The notes under the pieces are model-generated. The model was given only the letters and a program-made list of their open reading frames with translations, ran no database searches and was not told the origin of the DNA. Shown here in pieces: positions 37,501-48,665 of a DNA stretch of 64,000 nucleotides (position 1 is the stretch's first letter; each line of letters starts with the position of its first letter). The position numbers and the translations under genes are program-made. Origin of the DNA: Ehretia macrophylla (Eukaryota > Streptophyta > Magnoliopsida > Boraginales > Ehretiaceae); assembly GCA_037974665.1 (NCBI GenBank), contig CM075767.1:87632644-87696643 (forward strand). Direction: 5' to 3'.

Positions 37501-39079
37501 GATTGATCAAATAGGCTAAGTAGGCTTCACAACCCCTATTTAACAACTTAGAAGTCTTGATCGCTGATAAAAGTGGAATGCGGGCAGCCCTGCAGTTCCC
37601 AACAATCTCTAGTACCGGTAGGTCAGGATCCTTAAGATAAACAACCTTTGTTCTACAGTCCAACTGAGCATAATACTTTCCCAACCAGTCCATTCCCAAA
37701 ATGATTTCAAAGTCACGGAATGGTAATATAATTAAATCAGCAGGAAATTTACGGTTCTCAATACATATATCACAAGATTTGCAAATAGACTCAGCAACAA
37801 ATTTTGCACCCAAAGGAGTGCTAACTTCAACTTCATGAGGCAAATTATCAATGCAAACATTCACAGATCGTGCACATGCAGGAGTTATAAACGAATGTGT
37901 AGCTCCAGGATCAATCAAAACTTTAACTGGCTGAGTATTGAGAAGAAAGGTACCTTCCACTATAGCTGTATTATCGGGCAGCTCCTCTGCATCCAGTGCA
38001 AAGACCCTAGCCTGTACTCTCTGTGCTGGTCGTGCACCTGCAGCCCTATTCTGAACACCTCGGCCTCCACCACGGCCCTGAACATTATTATATTTAGGGC
38101 AATCCCTTACCCTATGATCATCACCGCCACAACCCGTACATTTTCCACTCTTCCTCCAGCAGTTAGCCTCAATATGCCCTGGTCGATTACAATAATCACA
38201 CTGCTGATTTTGCCTAACCGCAGTGTTTCCTGTAGGTGCTGGGGCTCTGGCAGGGGTAGGAACTGTAGCTCCCTGCTGAGGTCTAGTCACAGCTGGCCTA
38301 GCCTGAATCTGCTGCTGTGGCTGATACGGACGTTGCTGAGGACCCTGTGCAGAAGCCTGAAACTGCCTCGGCTGACTCTGGCTGCTCTGGCCCAAAAACT
38401 GCTTCTTACTCGGCTGACTGCTCTCGGCTAACATCTCAGCCTTCCGTTTCTCAAACTTCGAGGCTGCCTGAAATGCCTCGGGAAAAGTAGTGTAGGTCTG
38501 CCCAGTCAAATGCAACTGTATGTCCATTCTCAGCCCACGGACAAACCTATGTATCATCCTCCTAGCTGGCCGTACCAACTCGGGCATATACCTCGACAGG
38601 CTAACAAACCTAGCCTCATATTGTGCAACAGTCATATTTCCCTGCTTCAGGGCCACAAACTCATCTTCCCGTCTCTCCATAGCCATCTCGGGAATATATT
38701 TGTCCCGGAACTCACTTACGAAATCATCCCATAAATGTGGAACATCCTCACAATCCCACCTCAGCCTAACAGTATTCCACCACTGCTCTGCATCACCCTC
38801 AAATAAAAATGATGCATAATCTATTCTTGCCTCATCGGTATACCTCAAAGCAGTGAAAATCTTCTCAACTCGATTAATCCATCTCTCGGCCGCCTCATCA
38901 TCCGGCTCCCCGAAGAAATTTCCCGGCTCGTGCCTCAGAAATTTCTCAAGCTGGTTATTCTCAACTCTGTACCCCTGTCCACCAGGATTAGCTTGATTAC
39001 CCTGGGGATTAATACGGTCCTGCCTCTGCTCATGTAGTACCTGTGTGATCCGGTCTACTGCAGTAGTCATGGTAGCCAT
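34547..39079 (-). CDS. E3 gag-pol polyprotein, open from Met29
   Basis: The full frame begins at the ATG at 39161-39163 and has 1538 codons, but codon 19 (39107-39109) is TAG where E2 has CAG. The interval given is the uninterrupted part from the next in-frame ATG (Met29), 1510 residues. Numbered from the original start: gag; CCHC knuckles at about 322-335 and 341-354; protease IDPGATHSF near 414; reverse transcriptase at about 600-780 with the FIDD active site near 752; RNase H at about 885-1000 ([15 protein letters not shown]); integrase finger (H, H, CLTC) near 1105-1143; core with D near 1178, D near 1241 and E 36 residues later; GPY near 1415; chromodomain-like tail ([16 protein letters not shown]) near 1500. 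The chromodomain of such elements targets integration through histone marks. Reinitiation at Met29 would lose only the N-terminal 28 residues; whether that yields functional Gag is unknown. Confidence 0.93.
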   Translation of the reverse strand: MATMTTAVDRITQVLHEQRQDRINPQGNQANPGGQGYRVENNQLEKFLRHEPGNFFGEPDDEAAERWINRVEKIFTALRYTDEARIDYASFLFEGDAEQWWNTVRLRWDCEDVPHLWDDFVSEFRDKYIPEMAMERREDEFVALKQGNMTVAQYEARFVSLSRYMPELVRPARRMIHRFVRGLRMDIQLHLTGQTYTTFPEAFQAASKFEKRKAEMLAESSQPSKKQFLGQSSQSQPRQFQASAQGPQQRPYQPQQQIQARPAVTRPQQGATVPTPARAPAPTGNTAVRQNQQCDYCNRPGHIEANCWRKSGKCTGCGGDDHRVRDCPKYNNVQGRGGGRGVQNRAAGARPAQRVQARVFALDAEELPDNTAIVEGTFLLNTQPVKVLIDPGATHSFITPACARSVNVCIDNLPHEVEVSTPLGAKFVAESICKSCDICIENRKFPADLIILPFRDFEIILGMDWLGKYYAQLDCRTKVVYLKDPDLPVLEIVGNCRAARIPLLSAIKTSKLLNRGCEAYLAYLINQPVDKLSLNEVPIVRDFPGVFPEELPGLPPDREIEFVIDLVPGTAPISRSPYRMASAELQELKIQLQNLLEKGFIQPSSSPWGVPVLFVRKKDGTLRLCIDYRGLNQVTIKNKYPLPLIEELFDQLQGASVYSKFDLRQGYYQLRIRSDDIPKTAFRTRYGHYEFVVLPFGLTNAPAAFMDLMQRVFRPYLDQFVVIFIDDILVYSKNEAEHEQHLRIVLQTLQENKLFAKFSKCEFWLNQISFLGHIISDRGVSVDPAKIEVVSAWKRPETVPEIQSFLGLAGYYRRFVKDFSKISGPLSQLTRKKVAYNWDAKCESSFQELKERLTTAPILALHEGTENFVVYSDASKEGLGCVLMQNGKVIAYASRKLKPYEVNYPTHDLELAAVVFALKKCRHYLWGCRFEIFTDHKSLKYLFSQKDLNMRQRRWLELLGGYNCSINYVPGKANVVADALSRKATVASLIIKDWETLEEICSWKPEATEVGIRFASLQIQSGLLAQIREAQKTDSHILKIQEKSKGGESEFKLHADGIFRFRDRVCVPGDPTLKNEMLSKAHNSRYTIHPGNTKMYRDLKEHFWWNNMKREIAGYVSRCLTCQRVKVEHQRPAGILQPLSIPQWKWVHITMDLVTDLPRSPRGCDSVWVVVDRLTKVTHFIPVNKQDSLDKLAELYVANIVRLHGVPQSIVSDRDPRFRSCFWQKLQEAMGTKLSFSTAYHPQTDGQSERTIRILEDMLRAWVLDFGKNWENFLPLAEFAYNNSYQSTIGMAPYEALYGRKCRSPLYWEEVGEMRTVDPTVLPEMIKMVDNVHLIRQRMLTAQSRQKSYADKHRRDLKFDLGDWVFLKIFPRKGLIRHGKSGKLSPRYVGPYEITKKVGPLAYRLALPPSLSRLHDVFHVSMLKKYHPDPSHVLEPEPLQIEEKLSYEEKPIRIVDRKIQELRRRSIPLVKVLWNHHGFEEATWERENQVRDQYPELFVDQVRIAWAQLF

Positions 39080-39106
39080 AAACTGCTCAGGCAACGGATG
39101 CTGACC

Positions 39107-39109
39107 CTA
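39107..39109 (-). other. Nonsense codon 19 in E3 gag
   Basis: TAG replaces the CAG found at the same codon in E2. It is a C-to-T change on the coding strand in a symmetric CAG/CTG context. Confidence 0.85.
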
Positions 39110-39455
39110 TTCCGCTGCCTCTTCATCTGATCCTATACCTTGAGTACCACGACGTGGCGGCATAGTAGCAACTCACAATAGTTGGCAACATTTAAAAGCA
39201 GTTTATAGACAGAAATATAGCACATAAGATTAGATAACACTCAAATCAATAACAATCCAACATTCTATCACACAATTCACATAAGACAAGTTCAACTTGC
39301 CAAACTATTTCACTTAAACACATAAACATTCCAAGTTCACAAAGTCATGCTAGAATATTTTCTTTTCACTTAGCAATCATTCATAAACACTTTAGCATTT
39401 TAGACCTTTACCCCACAGACCGAGAATCATATCCCGGCTCATGCAAGACTATCAT

Positions 39456-39467
39456 GCTCTGATACCA
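39456..39467 (-). other. E3 primer binding site (tRNA-iMet)
   Basis: The - strand reads TGGTATCAGAGC, eight bases inside the right LTR. The leader motif CTCGGTCTGTGGGGTAA follows at 39408-39425. Confidence 0.85.
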
Positions 39468-39475
39468 CCTAAAGA

Positions 39476-41742
39476 TGTCACGCCCCGACCCGACCCCGCA
39501 AAAGGCCAAGCCCGGACCCGACACACGGACGGAGTCTCCTCTGTACCGCGGACAATCCGAAAATCCTAAAAACAATATAAAACTTGCGAAAGCTATAAAA
39601 TAATCAAAACAAGTCAACTTCCTATAAAACATCGTTTCTTATTATCCAACTTTCCAAACCAAAAATGCCTTGCATACTACACAAGTACTTATGCCACTAA
39701 ACCATTAGTCATTAGCATGCATTTCTTCACTAGTCATCAGGGTACAAATTACAACATTACAACTTTAATCCATTACAACATAAGACCATTAAAGGTCTCA
39801 AAATAGGAAAATATATACAAGGCTACAAGCCTCAAAATTAAGCGTCCTTCCCGCAATATCCATAACAACAAGGTTTGCACAAAACTGGTAACCAACCACC
39901 AGCAAAGCAGGTAAGTGCTATCACGGAAACACCTCCACCTGCTCCTCCTCCTCAATTACCTCGAGAGGGTCTGCCTCAACTACTCCTGTAAAAACATAGT
40001 ATAGAGAGGAATGAGCAAAAACTATTGCTCAGCGAGGGCAATTGGTCTCAAGGACGGAGATGAGAGGAGTATGCAATGCAATTAGCCAAGCAATACATAC
40101 AAATCATATAAAGATACAACTAAAGCCATCAATTAAGCAAGGCAAGTATTTAAAGCTGCAAACACTCATTCAAAGGATACGATACTCTTTTCACGAACAA
40201 CTTTCAAACACGAATTCGATGACGACGCGCCGGCCCAAACCACCTTATAACACCAGTTTGGAATACCCCGGAAGTATCCATCAATCCTACGACCCAAATC
40301 TCCCTGGGAGGCAACCCAAGCGAGAAAGGGAATAGCAGCGGAGCTAGAGCAACCAACACTGGCAACCCGAGGCTACCCAGAGAGGCCCATCACTCACGCG
40401 CGAGACACTATGCAATGCAAGACTCGATACAAGACGATAAACAAGCGATAAAGCCACACGTGGGAGAATAACAAAGTAGGTTACTCTCGCACGCAATCGC
40501 AGCAATTTGATAAGCAATTCAATCCAAAACAACTCAAACAAGTAATTCAAGTAATTCTAAGCATTCTATAAGCATAAAGACAAGAAAACACACAAAAACA
40601 CAAATCGGCCCCAACTATCAAAACACTACCATTTCTAAACGAGCCACGGGTTCTGGAAACCGACTTCGCCAACCCTCCTACGTCACCATAAGGCACGTCT
40701 AAAGACCCCGAAACCTTACTTTACCCTAGAACTCGCGCAAAGCCCCGATTTCCCACTTTCTCGTTTGAACTACAACTACAACAACCAAACACCCAACCAA
40801 TGCCATAATCGCACCAAAAGTGCTTCCATGGCTTCCCGAAGCAATGCCAACACGCAAAACGAGAAAATGCCAAAGTCGACCTAAACGACCCCGACTTTCC
40901 CAAAGGCTTAATTCTCGTTTTTTCCACTACGCAACCCAAACAAACCACACATTTTAGCATTCTAGCATACCTAGCACGTTTCTACATCAACGGAAAGCAT
41001 AACAGCGCAATTTCAACGTTTCAAGGTTTTACTATTCACAAAACACTATTCATTATTCAATTTAAATTGCAATCACAACATTTAACCGCAGAAAATGTTA
41101 CAAAGCTATAAATACATGTTCTACAAATGCTAAGGAACATTCTAGAAGCCTCAAATCGCTTTAAATAACGATCTACGGATAAATCTAAAAATTGACAAAG
41201 TTAACTAACACAACAAATAAATGCGCAAATAACATGCTTCCCTCACCTCAGGTACTCCTAGTCGCTAGGAAAACAACGTTGGTTGCCTCGGAAATCACCC
41301 CGCACGAGCTCACGCGAAGATTGATCGTTTGGAAGTTGAAAGGTTTTTTTTTTTTCTCTAAGGGAGCTCACGGCCTGCTGCTTATTTTGCTGCTGTTTTT
41401 CTTCTTATTTTGCTTAGTTAATTGCTTAATTAAGGGTCAAAAGGTCAAAGGTCAAACAACTTAAGACTTGGTCAAAAGGCCCTATTTCGCGCGTTTTAAA
41501 GCCGTTTCAGCTATGGTAAGTTCAATTAAAGCTAGCAATATTTAAAATATAAAATTTAAGTCATCTAATTACTAGTTTCACTATTTGTTGAGGACTGAAA
41601 ATCGTTATCTAGCTATCGCTCCTTAAATGCAATGCACGTTGCGTCGGCGAGAAAGTAACAGTTAATTCACAAAGAATTTAAGGAAATATAATTTTCAGAA
41701 TAATAAACAAAGAAAATTCACATTCCGGGCTCGGGTATTACA
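39476..41742 (-). repeat. E3 5' LTR (right copy)
   Basis: 2267 bp. Hairpin TGAGCAA (40012-40018) / TTGCTCA (40025-40031). The GGTCAA cluster at 41433-41456 is shortened relative to the left LTR, which accounts for nearly all of the 17-bp length difference. Confidence 0.92.
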
Positions 41743-42065
41743 TCTACGACGGGGGCAGCTAGCCAGCTTGCTGTGCCCTTTTCGGAGCTCAAAATCGAAC
41801 GTTTTCATCAGTTTCGGGCCACTTTTCTTCTTTTGCTCTACTTTTCTGTCCCGGATCATATGTCGTGAGCTGTTAAAAGGACTACAACCTTACTTGTGGG
41901 ACATTAGAGGGCCCTACAATGCGTCGATATCACGTCTTGCGAGGATGCTACGTTGTTGTAGCAGATGGGTTGTCGTTTAGCCCATTGGCCCTTCTGAATG
42001 GGCCATCTCTCTAGGTTGGGACTGTGAACCGTCAACACATAAAGGAATTATGCCCTCAACATGAC

Positions 42066-42185
42066 GGGTGCGATCATACCAGCACTAATGCACCAGATTC
42101 CATCAGAACTCTGAAGTTAAGCGTGCTTGGGCTAGAGTAGTACTAGGATGGGTGACCCCCTGAGAAGTCCTCGTGTTACACCCCC
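42066..42185 (+). rRNA. 5S rRNA copy 20
   Basis: G30A, C34T, C47T, G68T, G98A, G113A. The A-box is intact; the intermediate element carries G68T. Confidence 0.8.
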
Positions 42186-42744
42186 ATTTTCAAATTATTT
42201 TGCTCCGGTCAAGGTTGCCAAGATACTTTATCCACCGCATTTCTATAATCCAATCCCACGACACCATGGGCAAGACAACTTCACTTCACGTGGAGGCCAG
42301 GCCCGCAAACAGAGGGCGTAGGGCTTGTGAGCAGGTCTCTGGCGCTCTGCTGCCCATAACTTTTGATCTGTAAGGAGTTATGTGGCGCACAGCATACCGT
42401 TGCAAAGCTCTCCGAGAGCTCTACAACGGGGGTAGCCTGCTTGCTCGCTGTGCCCATTTTTCGAGCCCAAAATCGAATGTTTTCTTCAGTTTCGGGCCAC
42501 TTTTCTTCGTTTGCTCTGTTTTTTCTGTCGCGGATCGTACGTCATGAGTAGTTAAAAGGACGACAACCTTACTCGCGGGACATTAGAGGACCCTATAACC
42601 CGTCAATATCACGTCTTGCGAGGATGATGCGTTGTTGAACCGGATGGGTTGTCGTTTAGCCCATTGGGACTTTTGAATGGGCCATCTCTCTAGGCTAGGA
42701 CTGTGAACCGTTAACACATAAAGGAATTGTGCCCTCAACATGAT

Positions 42745-42864
42745 GGGTGCGATCATACCAGCACTAATGCACCGGATCCCATCAGAACTCCGAAGTTAAG
42801 CGTGCTTGAGCGAGAGTAGTACTAGGATGGGTGACCCCCTGGGAAGTCCACGTGTTGCACTCCC
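42745..42864 (+). rRNA. 5S rRNA copy 21
   Basis: Only G65A, T106A and C116T; -1 is T. The A-box core and C-box are intact. One of the best preserved copies. Confidence 0.9.
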
Positions 42865-43423
42865 CCTTTTCAATTTTTTTTGCTCCGGTTAGGGTTGCCA
42901 AGATACTTTATCCACCACATTTCTATTATCAAATCCCACGGTACCCTGGGCAAGACAACTTCGCTTCACGTGGAGGCTGGGCGAGAAAACCGAGGGCGTA
43001 GGGCTTTGGACCAAGTCTCCGTCGCTATGGTGCCCATAACTTTTGATCCGTAAGGAGTTACGCGGCAAACAGCATACCGTTACAAAGCTCTCCGAGAGCT
43101 CTACGTTGAGTGTAGCGAGCTTGCTCAATATGCCCATTTTTGGCACACAAAATCGAACATTTTCATCAATTTCGGGCCACTTTTCTTCTTTTGCTTTGTT
43201 TTTCGGTCCCGGATCGTACGTCGTGAGTTGTTAAAAAGACGACAACCTTATTCGCTGGACATTAGAGGGCCTTAAAACGTGTTGATATCACGTCTTGCGA
43301 GGATGCTGCATTGTTGAAGCGAATGGGTTGTCGTTAAGCCCATTGGGCCTTCTGAATGGGCTATCTCACTAGGCTGGGACAGTGAACCGTTAACACATAA
43401 AGGAATTGTGCCCTCAACATGAC

Positions 43424-43543
43424 GGGTGCAATAGTACCAGCACTAATGCAACGGATCCCATCAGAACTCCGAAGTTGAGCATGCTTGGGCGAGAGTAGCA
43501 CTAGGATGGGTGACCCCATGGGAAGTCCTCGTGTTGCATACCC
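43424..43543 (+). rRNA. 5S rRNA copy 22, diverged
   Basis: G7A, C10A, A11G, C28A, A54G, G58A, T76C, C95A, C116T, C117A. The A-box has two changes; probably inactive. Confidence 0.7.
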
Positions 43544-44100
43544 CTTTTCAATTTTTTTTACTCTAGTTAGGGTTGCCAAGATACTTTATCCACCACATTT
43601 CTATTATCGAATCCCATGGAACCTTAGGCAAGACAACTTCGCTTCACGTGGAGGCTGGGCCTGCAAACCGAGGGCGTAGGGATTGTGACCAGGTCTCCCT
43701 CGCTCCGGTGCCCGTAACTTTTGATCCGTAAGGAGTTACGTGGCGCACAACATATCGTTGCAAAGCTCTCCGAGAGCTCTACGACTGGGGCAGCGAGTTT
43801 GCTCGCTGTGCCCTTTTTGGAGCCCAAAACTGAATGTTTTCATCAGTTTCGGGCCACTTTTCTTCTTTTGCTCTGTTTTTTCGTCCTGGATGGTACGTCA
43901 TGAGCTGTTAAAAGGCTGACAACCTTACTCGCGGGACATTAGAGAGCCCTACAACGCGTCGATATCACGTCTTGTGAGGAAGCTGCGTTGTTGAAGCGGA
44001 TGGGTTCTCGTTAAGCCTATTGGGTCTTTTCAATAGGCCATCTCACAAGACTGGGACTGTGAACCGTTAACACATAAAGGAATTATGCCCTCAACATGAC

Positions 44101-44220
44101 GGGTGCGATCATACCAGCACTAATGCACCAGATCCCATCAGAACTCCGAAGTTAAGCGTGGTTTGGCGAGAGTAGTACTAAGATGGTTGACCCCCTGGGT
44201 AGTCCTCGTGTTGCACCCCC
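44101..44220 (+). rRNA. 5S rRNA copy 23
   Basis: G30A, C61G, G64T, G81A, G87T, A100T. Changes in both the A-box end and the C-box. Confidence 0.75.
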
Positions 44221-44779
44221 ATTTTCAATTTTTTTTTCCCCGGTTAGGGTTGCCAAGATACTTTATCCACCACATTTCTATTATTGAATCCCAAGGCACC
44301 TTGGGCAAGACAACTTCGCTTCACGTGGAGATTGGGCCCACAAACCGAGGGCGTAGGGCTTGTGACCTGGTCTCCCTCGCTTCGGTGCCCGTAACTTTTG
44401 ATCTGTCAGAAGTTACGCGGTGCACAACATACCGTTGCAAAGCTCTCTGAGAGCTCTACGATTGGGGTAGCGAGCTTGCTCACTGTTCCCATTTTTGGAG
44501 CCCAAAATCGAACGTTTTCATCAGTTTCGTGCAACTTTTCTTCATTTTGCTATGTTTTTCCGTCCCGGATCGTACGTCGTTAGATGTTAAAAGGATGACA
44601 ACCTTACTCGTGGGACATTAGAGGGCCCTACACCGCTTTGATATCACGTCTTGCTAGGATGCTGCGTTGTTGAAGCGGATAGGATGTCGTTAAGCCCATT
44701 GGGCCTTATCAATGGGCCATCTCCCTAGGTTGGGACTGTGAACCGTTAACACATAAAGGAATTGTGCCCTCAACATGAC

Positions 44780-44883
44780 GGGGGCGATCATACCAGCACT
44801 AATGCACCGGATCCCACCAAACCTCCGAAGTTAAGCGTGCTTGGGCGAGAGTAGTACGAGGATGTGTAACCCCCTGGGAAGTC
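44780..44883 (+). pseudogene. 5S rRNA copy 24, 5' part, split by E4
   Basis: The first 104 nt of a 5S gene, ending in the target sequence AAGTC (44879-44883) where E4 begins. The remaining 16 nt follow E4. It also carries T4G, T38C, G41A, A43C, T79G, G86T and G89A. Confidence 0.92.
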
Positions 44884-45300
44884 TGTGAGGCCCGACCCCA
44901 AATAACGTGTCATACCTCGATTTGCGTGCCATATACCCCTAATTATATGACTAACCTTGGATTACATGTCCTGTCTTAGTTTTCGTGCATACCTTGTCAC
45001 ACGTGCCTTGACCTAGAATTGTGTGCCCTAATCCCCATTCTGACGTACGATACCTAGATATACGTGCCCTGACCTCGATGTACATGCGTTACCTCATTTC
45101 GTGTGCCCTAACCTTGAATTGTGTACCTTAACCTAGATATAGAGTTGTTCCTTAATTTGCGTACATTGCATTGAATTACGTGCCTTGCATTGGTTTACGT
45201 GCATTCACCTAGGATTGCGTGCATTAGTCTTGAAGTACGTGCATTAGCCTCGTAGTTTGTGTCTACCTCGTAATTCGTGCCACCACGTTAATCAAGAAAG
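44884..45300 (+). repeat. ACGTG-rich ~21-bp minisatellite in the E4 5' LTR
   Basis: About twenty diverged units with the general form cgtgccttgacctagaatt. Many contain ACGTG or CGTGC. The equivalent stretch in the 3' LTR (51554-51980) has one more unit, which explains the 20-bp difference in LTR length. Confidence 0.7.
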
Positions 45301-47747
45301 AATCCTACACAAAGCACAAGACAATAAAATAATCCTACACAATCCACTAACCAATATTATATTCCTAATTCAAATTCTCTACAAACTCTACTAACAATAA
45401 AACAATACTAAACTATTCCTACATTTTCCACTAACTATTATTCTATTCATAATTCAACTCATCAACAAACATTCCTATATTTTATTCTACCTAGATTCCC
45501 TAATTTCCAAACATTCCTATGACAATTCTAATGACACAAATGCATAAAAAATTAGTCCTAGACAATCTATGACATATTATGACACAAATGCATAAAAAAT
45601 AGCCCCAAAACCCTACCCAATGCACACCATTTTCGACCAACTGCTCCTTGGCCATGCTAGGAATTTCAAAATGCCTCTTGAAGACATAAAAATCAGAATT
45701 GCTAAGCTCAAGGCTGAACCCATGCATCAACTTTTGCAAAAAGCCTCATTTTTCTTTCATTTCTCTCATTCTCCTCACATTTCTCTCTATCCCTCTCATT
45801 CTTCTCTCTCCATCTCGGTTTTGGGCTGAGTTTCTGTATCCCTTAGCTCATCTTCATCATCCTATGGTGTATCAAGGCAAACAACAAGCAAATAAACTCA
45901 CCCAAGCAAGCTAGGATGCAAGAAACACACATGCAAGCATTTTGAGTCACCATTTTCGGCCTTGGTGAGTTTCCTAGCTTCCATTTCTTTTCTTCTTGTT
46001 CTAACCACACGCACGTACTAAGAACTTGGCCACTAAGCTAGGAAAAAAAGAGAGAAATCGGGTGGAGTCTTGGCTAAGCAAGGAAGAAGAAGAAATTTGT
46101 GCTTCAACAAGTTTTTGTGCATCTTTTTGGTTGATTGCTAAGGTGAGGGCTAAAACCTTTTGAAAGTCCTTCAAAAATTCACATGCATGCTCATAAATGT
46201 ATGTCTTTGCTTCTGTACTTGAGTTATATGGCTGTTCATAAGCTTAAACAACCATGCATGGCAAGATCTTGGCTTGAAAGTGATGCTAGGTGGAGTCGGA
46301 TTGTTGACAGCTCTCCGACCAGCTTGTTTCGAGGTAATTTTAGCTAGGTAAATGATGTTGAAAATGCATGAAAATTGGTAGGTGACTAATTTGGACAGTT
46401 TTGAACATTTTTTGAAGAAATAGGCCAAAGCTAATTTTGACTCTAAAGTCTTCAAAATGGCGAATCTTTAAAATGTGTCCAAATCTGGAAATCTGGAAAA
46501 ATGTAGCAGGGTTTGGCAGATGCACTGACCTTGTGGAACGAACCAGATTTGACTTAGTAAATGATGTCCAAAATGTATGGAAATTGGTGTTCGGATATAG
46601 TTTTCAGTTCTGGACATTTTTGTAAGAAATTGACTAAGGCTAAATCTGACCCTAAGGACCTCAAAATCGTCAATTACTGAAAAGTGTGCAAATTTGGACA
46701 GTTTTGTGCTATCCCACTGTCTCGGCTATATCTAATGATCCCGAACTCCAATTGATGCAAGATTTTTTTTCTGATTTTAGTTAACTTCTTACGATTTAAT
46801 TTGACATCTTATTCATGGGATTTGGAGATTTTTTGATTATCCTATTGATTGTGAGAAATCAGCCTATTGCAGTAAAGGTTTCACTTAGTTATATGCTTGA
46901 AAAATTGTTGTAACCTCTCTTGTGGTACTAATTGCTTGGAATTGTGGTGTTGGGATGTTGTGTGGACTGTTTTGAGTACTTGAGGATGTTTGAATTGAAT
47001 GATGCATGACTTGATAATGATCTTGAGTTGACTTAGGGTTTAATCACACGGTTTAGCATGAAACGGAAACCCTAATGACTAGGTAGTCTTGCTAAGTGTT
47101 GATCATTTGGATATTGCGTGGAAATTATATGCTTAGTGGGCTGCCCGTAAATGTTGTATAACTTCAAATGTGATTTTGACCATTGCATATTGACAAATAA
47201 GCTTTTCTTGCACCCGAACCCATGTTGTTGTCATTGCATGTTGAATAATCTTATCACTTGATCACGTGGGCTTCGTAATGAGTTATATGGCATGTTTACA
47301 TGTGTTACATGGTTGCCCGTTTAATTTTCATAGAACTCTATATGCCTTTCAAGTGAAATTTCCTGTCTTATCGTGCCCTACTTATTTACCTGTCAATGTG
47401 CAATCTTATGACTGTCTGGAGACAACCTACTTTGTTGTCCTCCTACTGTGATATATTACCTGTCATAAATGTGCATTGCATACAAGGTTGCAACCTTTCC
47501 TGTCGGCATGGTAGCGATCACGCACACCGGGCAGCATCGGGCTTGCCGGTGCACCCATGACTACCATGGTCCCATTCCCTTTCTCGCTTAGGGGCTAGAC
47601 TTCCTCGGAGAGTTGGGTCGTAGGATTTCGGGATACATCCGAAGTACACCCACCTGGTGTGTTTTGGGGTTATTTGAAGTCGGCCCCAACAACTGATTCT
47701 GAATCTTATCTGAGAGCAAAAGCTCATTGTATCCTTTTTACTATGTG

Positions 47748-47755
47748 TATAAATA
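47748..47755 (+). promoter_or_regulatory. Candidate TATA box of E4
   Basis: TATAAATA lies about 2.86 kb into the LTR, in a region conserved between LTRs (TATAAGTA at 54438-54445 in the 3' LTR). If real, U3 is about 2.9 kb long and R plus U5 about 0.85 kb, with the hairpin in the transcribed part. Confidence 0.4.
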
Positions 47756-48652
47756 CTCTCGCTTGGTTCCTAGAGAACCTCGGGGAGGAAAGACTAGTAT
47801 TTCTATTCCTATACTTGTATTATTGTTATATTCTTGCTTGCAAAAGAATTTCATAAGTTGAACCGGAAAATGAGTTTCAAAACTTATTTCTCATTTCCAC
47901 TCGCTGAGTTCATAAGCACTCACCCTCTTTTATGATCTCAGGTAAAGAACATCAAGAACAGGTACCCAAGAACGATGTGCCTAACGATGATTCCTTGGAG
48001 TGATTGGCTGGCTTGTGTGTTTTGCGTGACTATGTCTATTTGTGAACTATGCTACTTGAAGACTATTTCTTTTATGTTGCTCGTTGTTTATTGATGTAAA
48101 TGACCCTGTTATAATTTGGGTCTAATTCTGGGATTGTACTATCTATAACCGGACGAACTTTTATTTGGTTATTTGCTTTCGTTTTCTTAATTAGTAGTTA
48201 TCGTAGGCATTCAAACCACTAGATGAACAATCAACTAAGTTAATTCTATCTAATTTCACTTAGGTGCTCATTTGCAAACTAAAGGATAATAGGTACTTGC
48301 ATGATAGGAAATTGACAAATAAACGGGACATAGTTATCATGTTAGGCTTATTAACCAAACGAGACTTTCAAGATAAACTAGTAGGCAAACCGGTTGGTGA
48401 CAAATAGGAGTCTTTAATGGAATTGGATTAATGACTGGAATAATTGAGGCGTTTAGAGAATTAGGTCAAACCAAAGAGCCCAATTACAGCCGTTATGCTG
48501 TCGGTTTACCAAAAAATTTTAGAGTTTAGGCCAAAACGTTAAGTGTTAAATCTTCATGAATGGTTAAGTACGAGACGTGACTTGAATGTTTAGATCACAC
48601 CCTAGTCTAATCTTTATAGGCCGGGTTGGGGCGTGACACCTTATAAGTAGAA

Positions 48653-48665
48653 TGGTATCAGAGCC
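48653..48665 (+). other. E4 primer binding site (tRNA-iMet)
   Basis: TGGTATCAGAGCC matches the complement of the 3' end of initiator tRNA-Met over 13 bases. It lies 14 nt after the LTR end. Confidence 0.88.

Larger units (their letters stand above)
32252..41742 (-). mobile_element. E3: chromodomain Ty3/Gypsy retrotransposon, 9.5 kb
   Basis: A complete close relative of E2: LTRs of 2284 and 2267 bp, the same TGTCACGCCCC / TATTACA ends, and target duplication TCTAC (32247-32251 and 41743-41747), so a separate insertion. The primer site is at 39456-39467 and the purine tract at 34536-34546. It is the most nearly intact element in the window: a 1538-codon frame with one early nonsense codon and no frameshift. 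The LTRs are highly similar; their length difference is explained by loss of a GGTCAAA-repeat segment in the right copy. Confidence 0.93.
41743..44883 (+). repeat. 5S rDNA tandem array, block 4 (copies 20-24)
   Basis: Start-to-start distances 679, 679, 677 and 679. The last gene is cut after position 104 by E4. Only spacer lies between the genes. Confidence 0.95.
44884..48638 (+). repeat. E4 5' LTR
   Basis: 3755 bp. In order: a diverged ~21-bp tandem repeat at 44884-45300; a pyrimidine-rich stretch near 45740-45830; a TATAAATA box at 47748-47755; hairpin TGAGT (47905-47909) / ACTCA (47918-47922); end GGGGCGTGACA. No credible protein-coding frame. Confidence 0.92.

Noticed and set aside
27519-38819. 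+ strand frames of up to 198 codons within E2 and E3
   Set aside because: They are antisense shadows of the gag-pol frame and appear at the same offsets in both elements.
48653-48665. TGGTATCAGAGCC as part of a tRNA-Met gene
   Set aside because: Only the 13 nt complementary to the tRNA 3' end are present, placed just after an LTR, which is the primer binding site arrangement.
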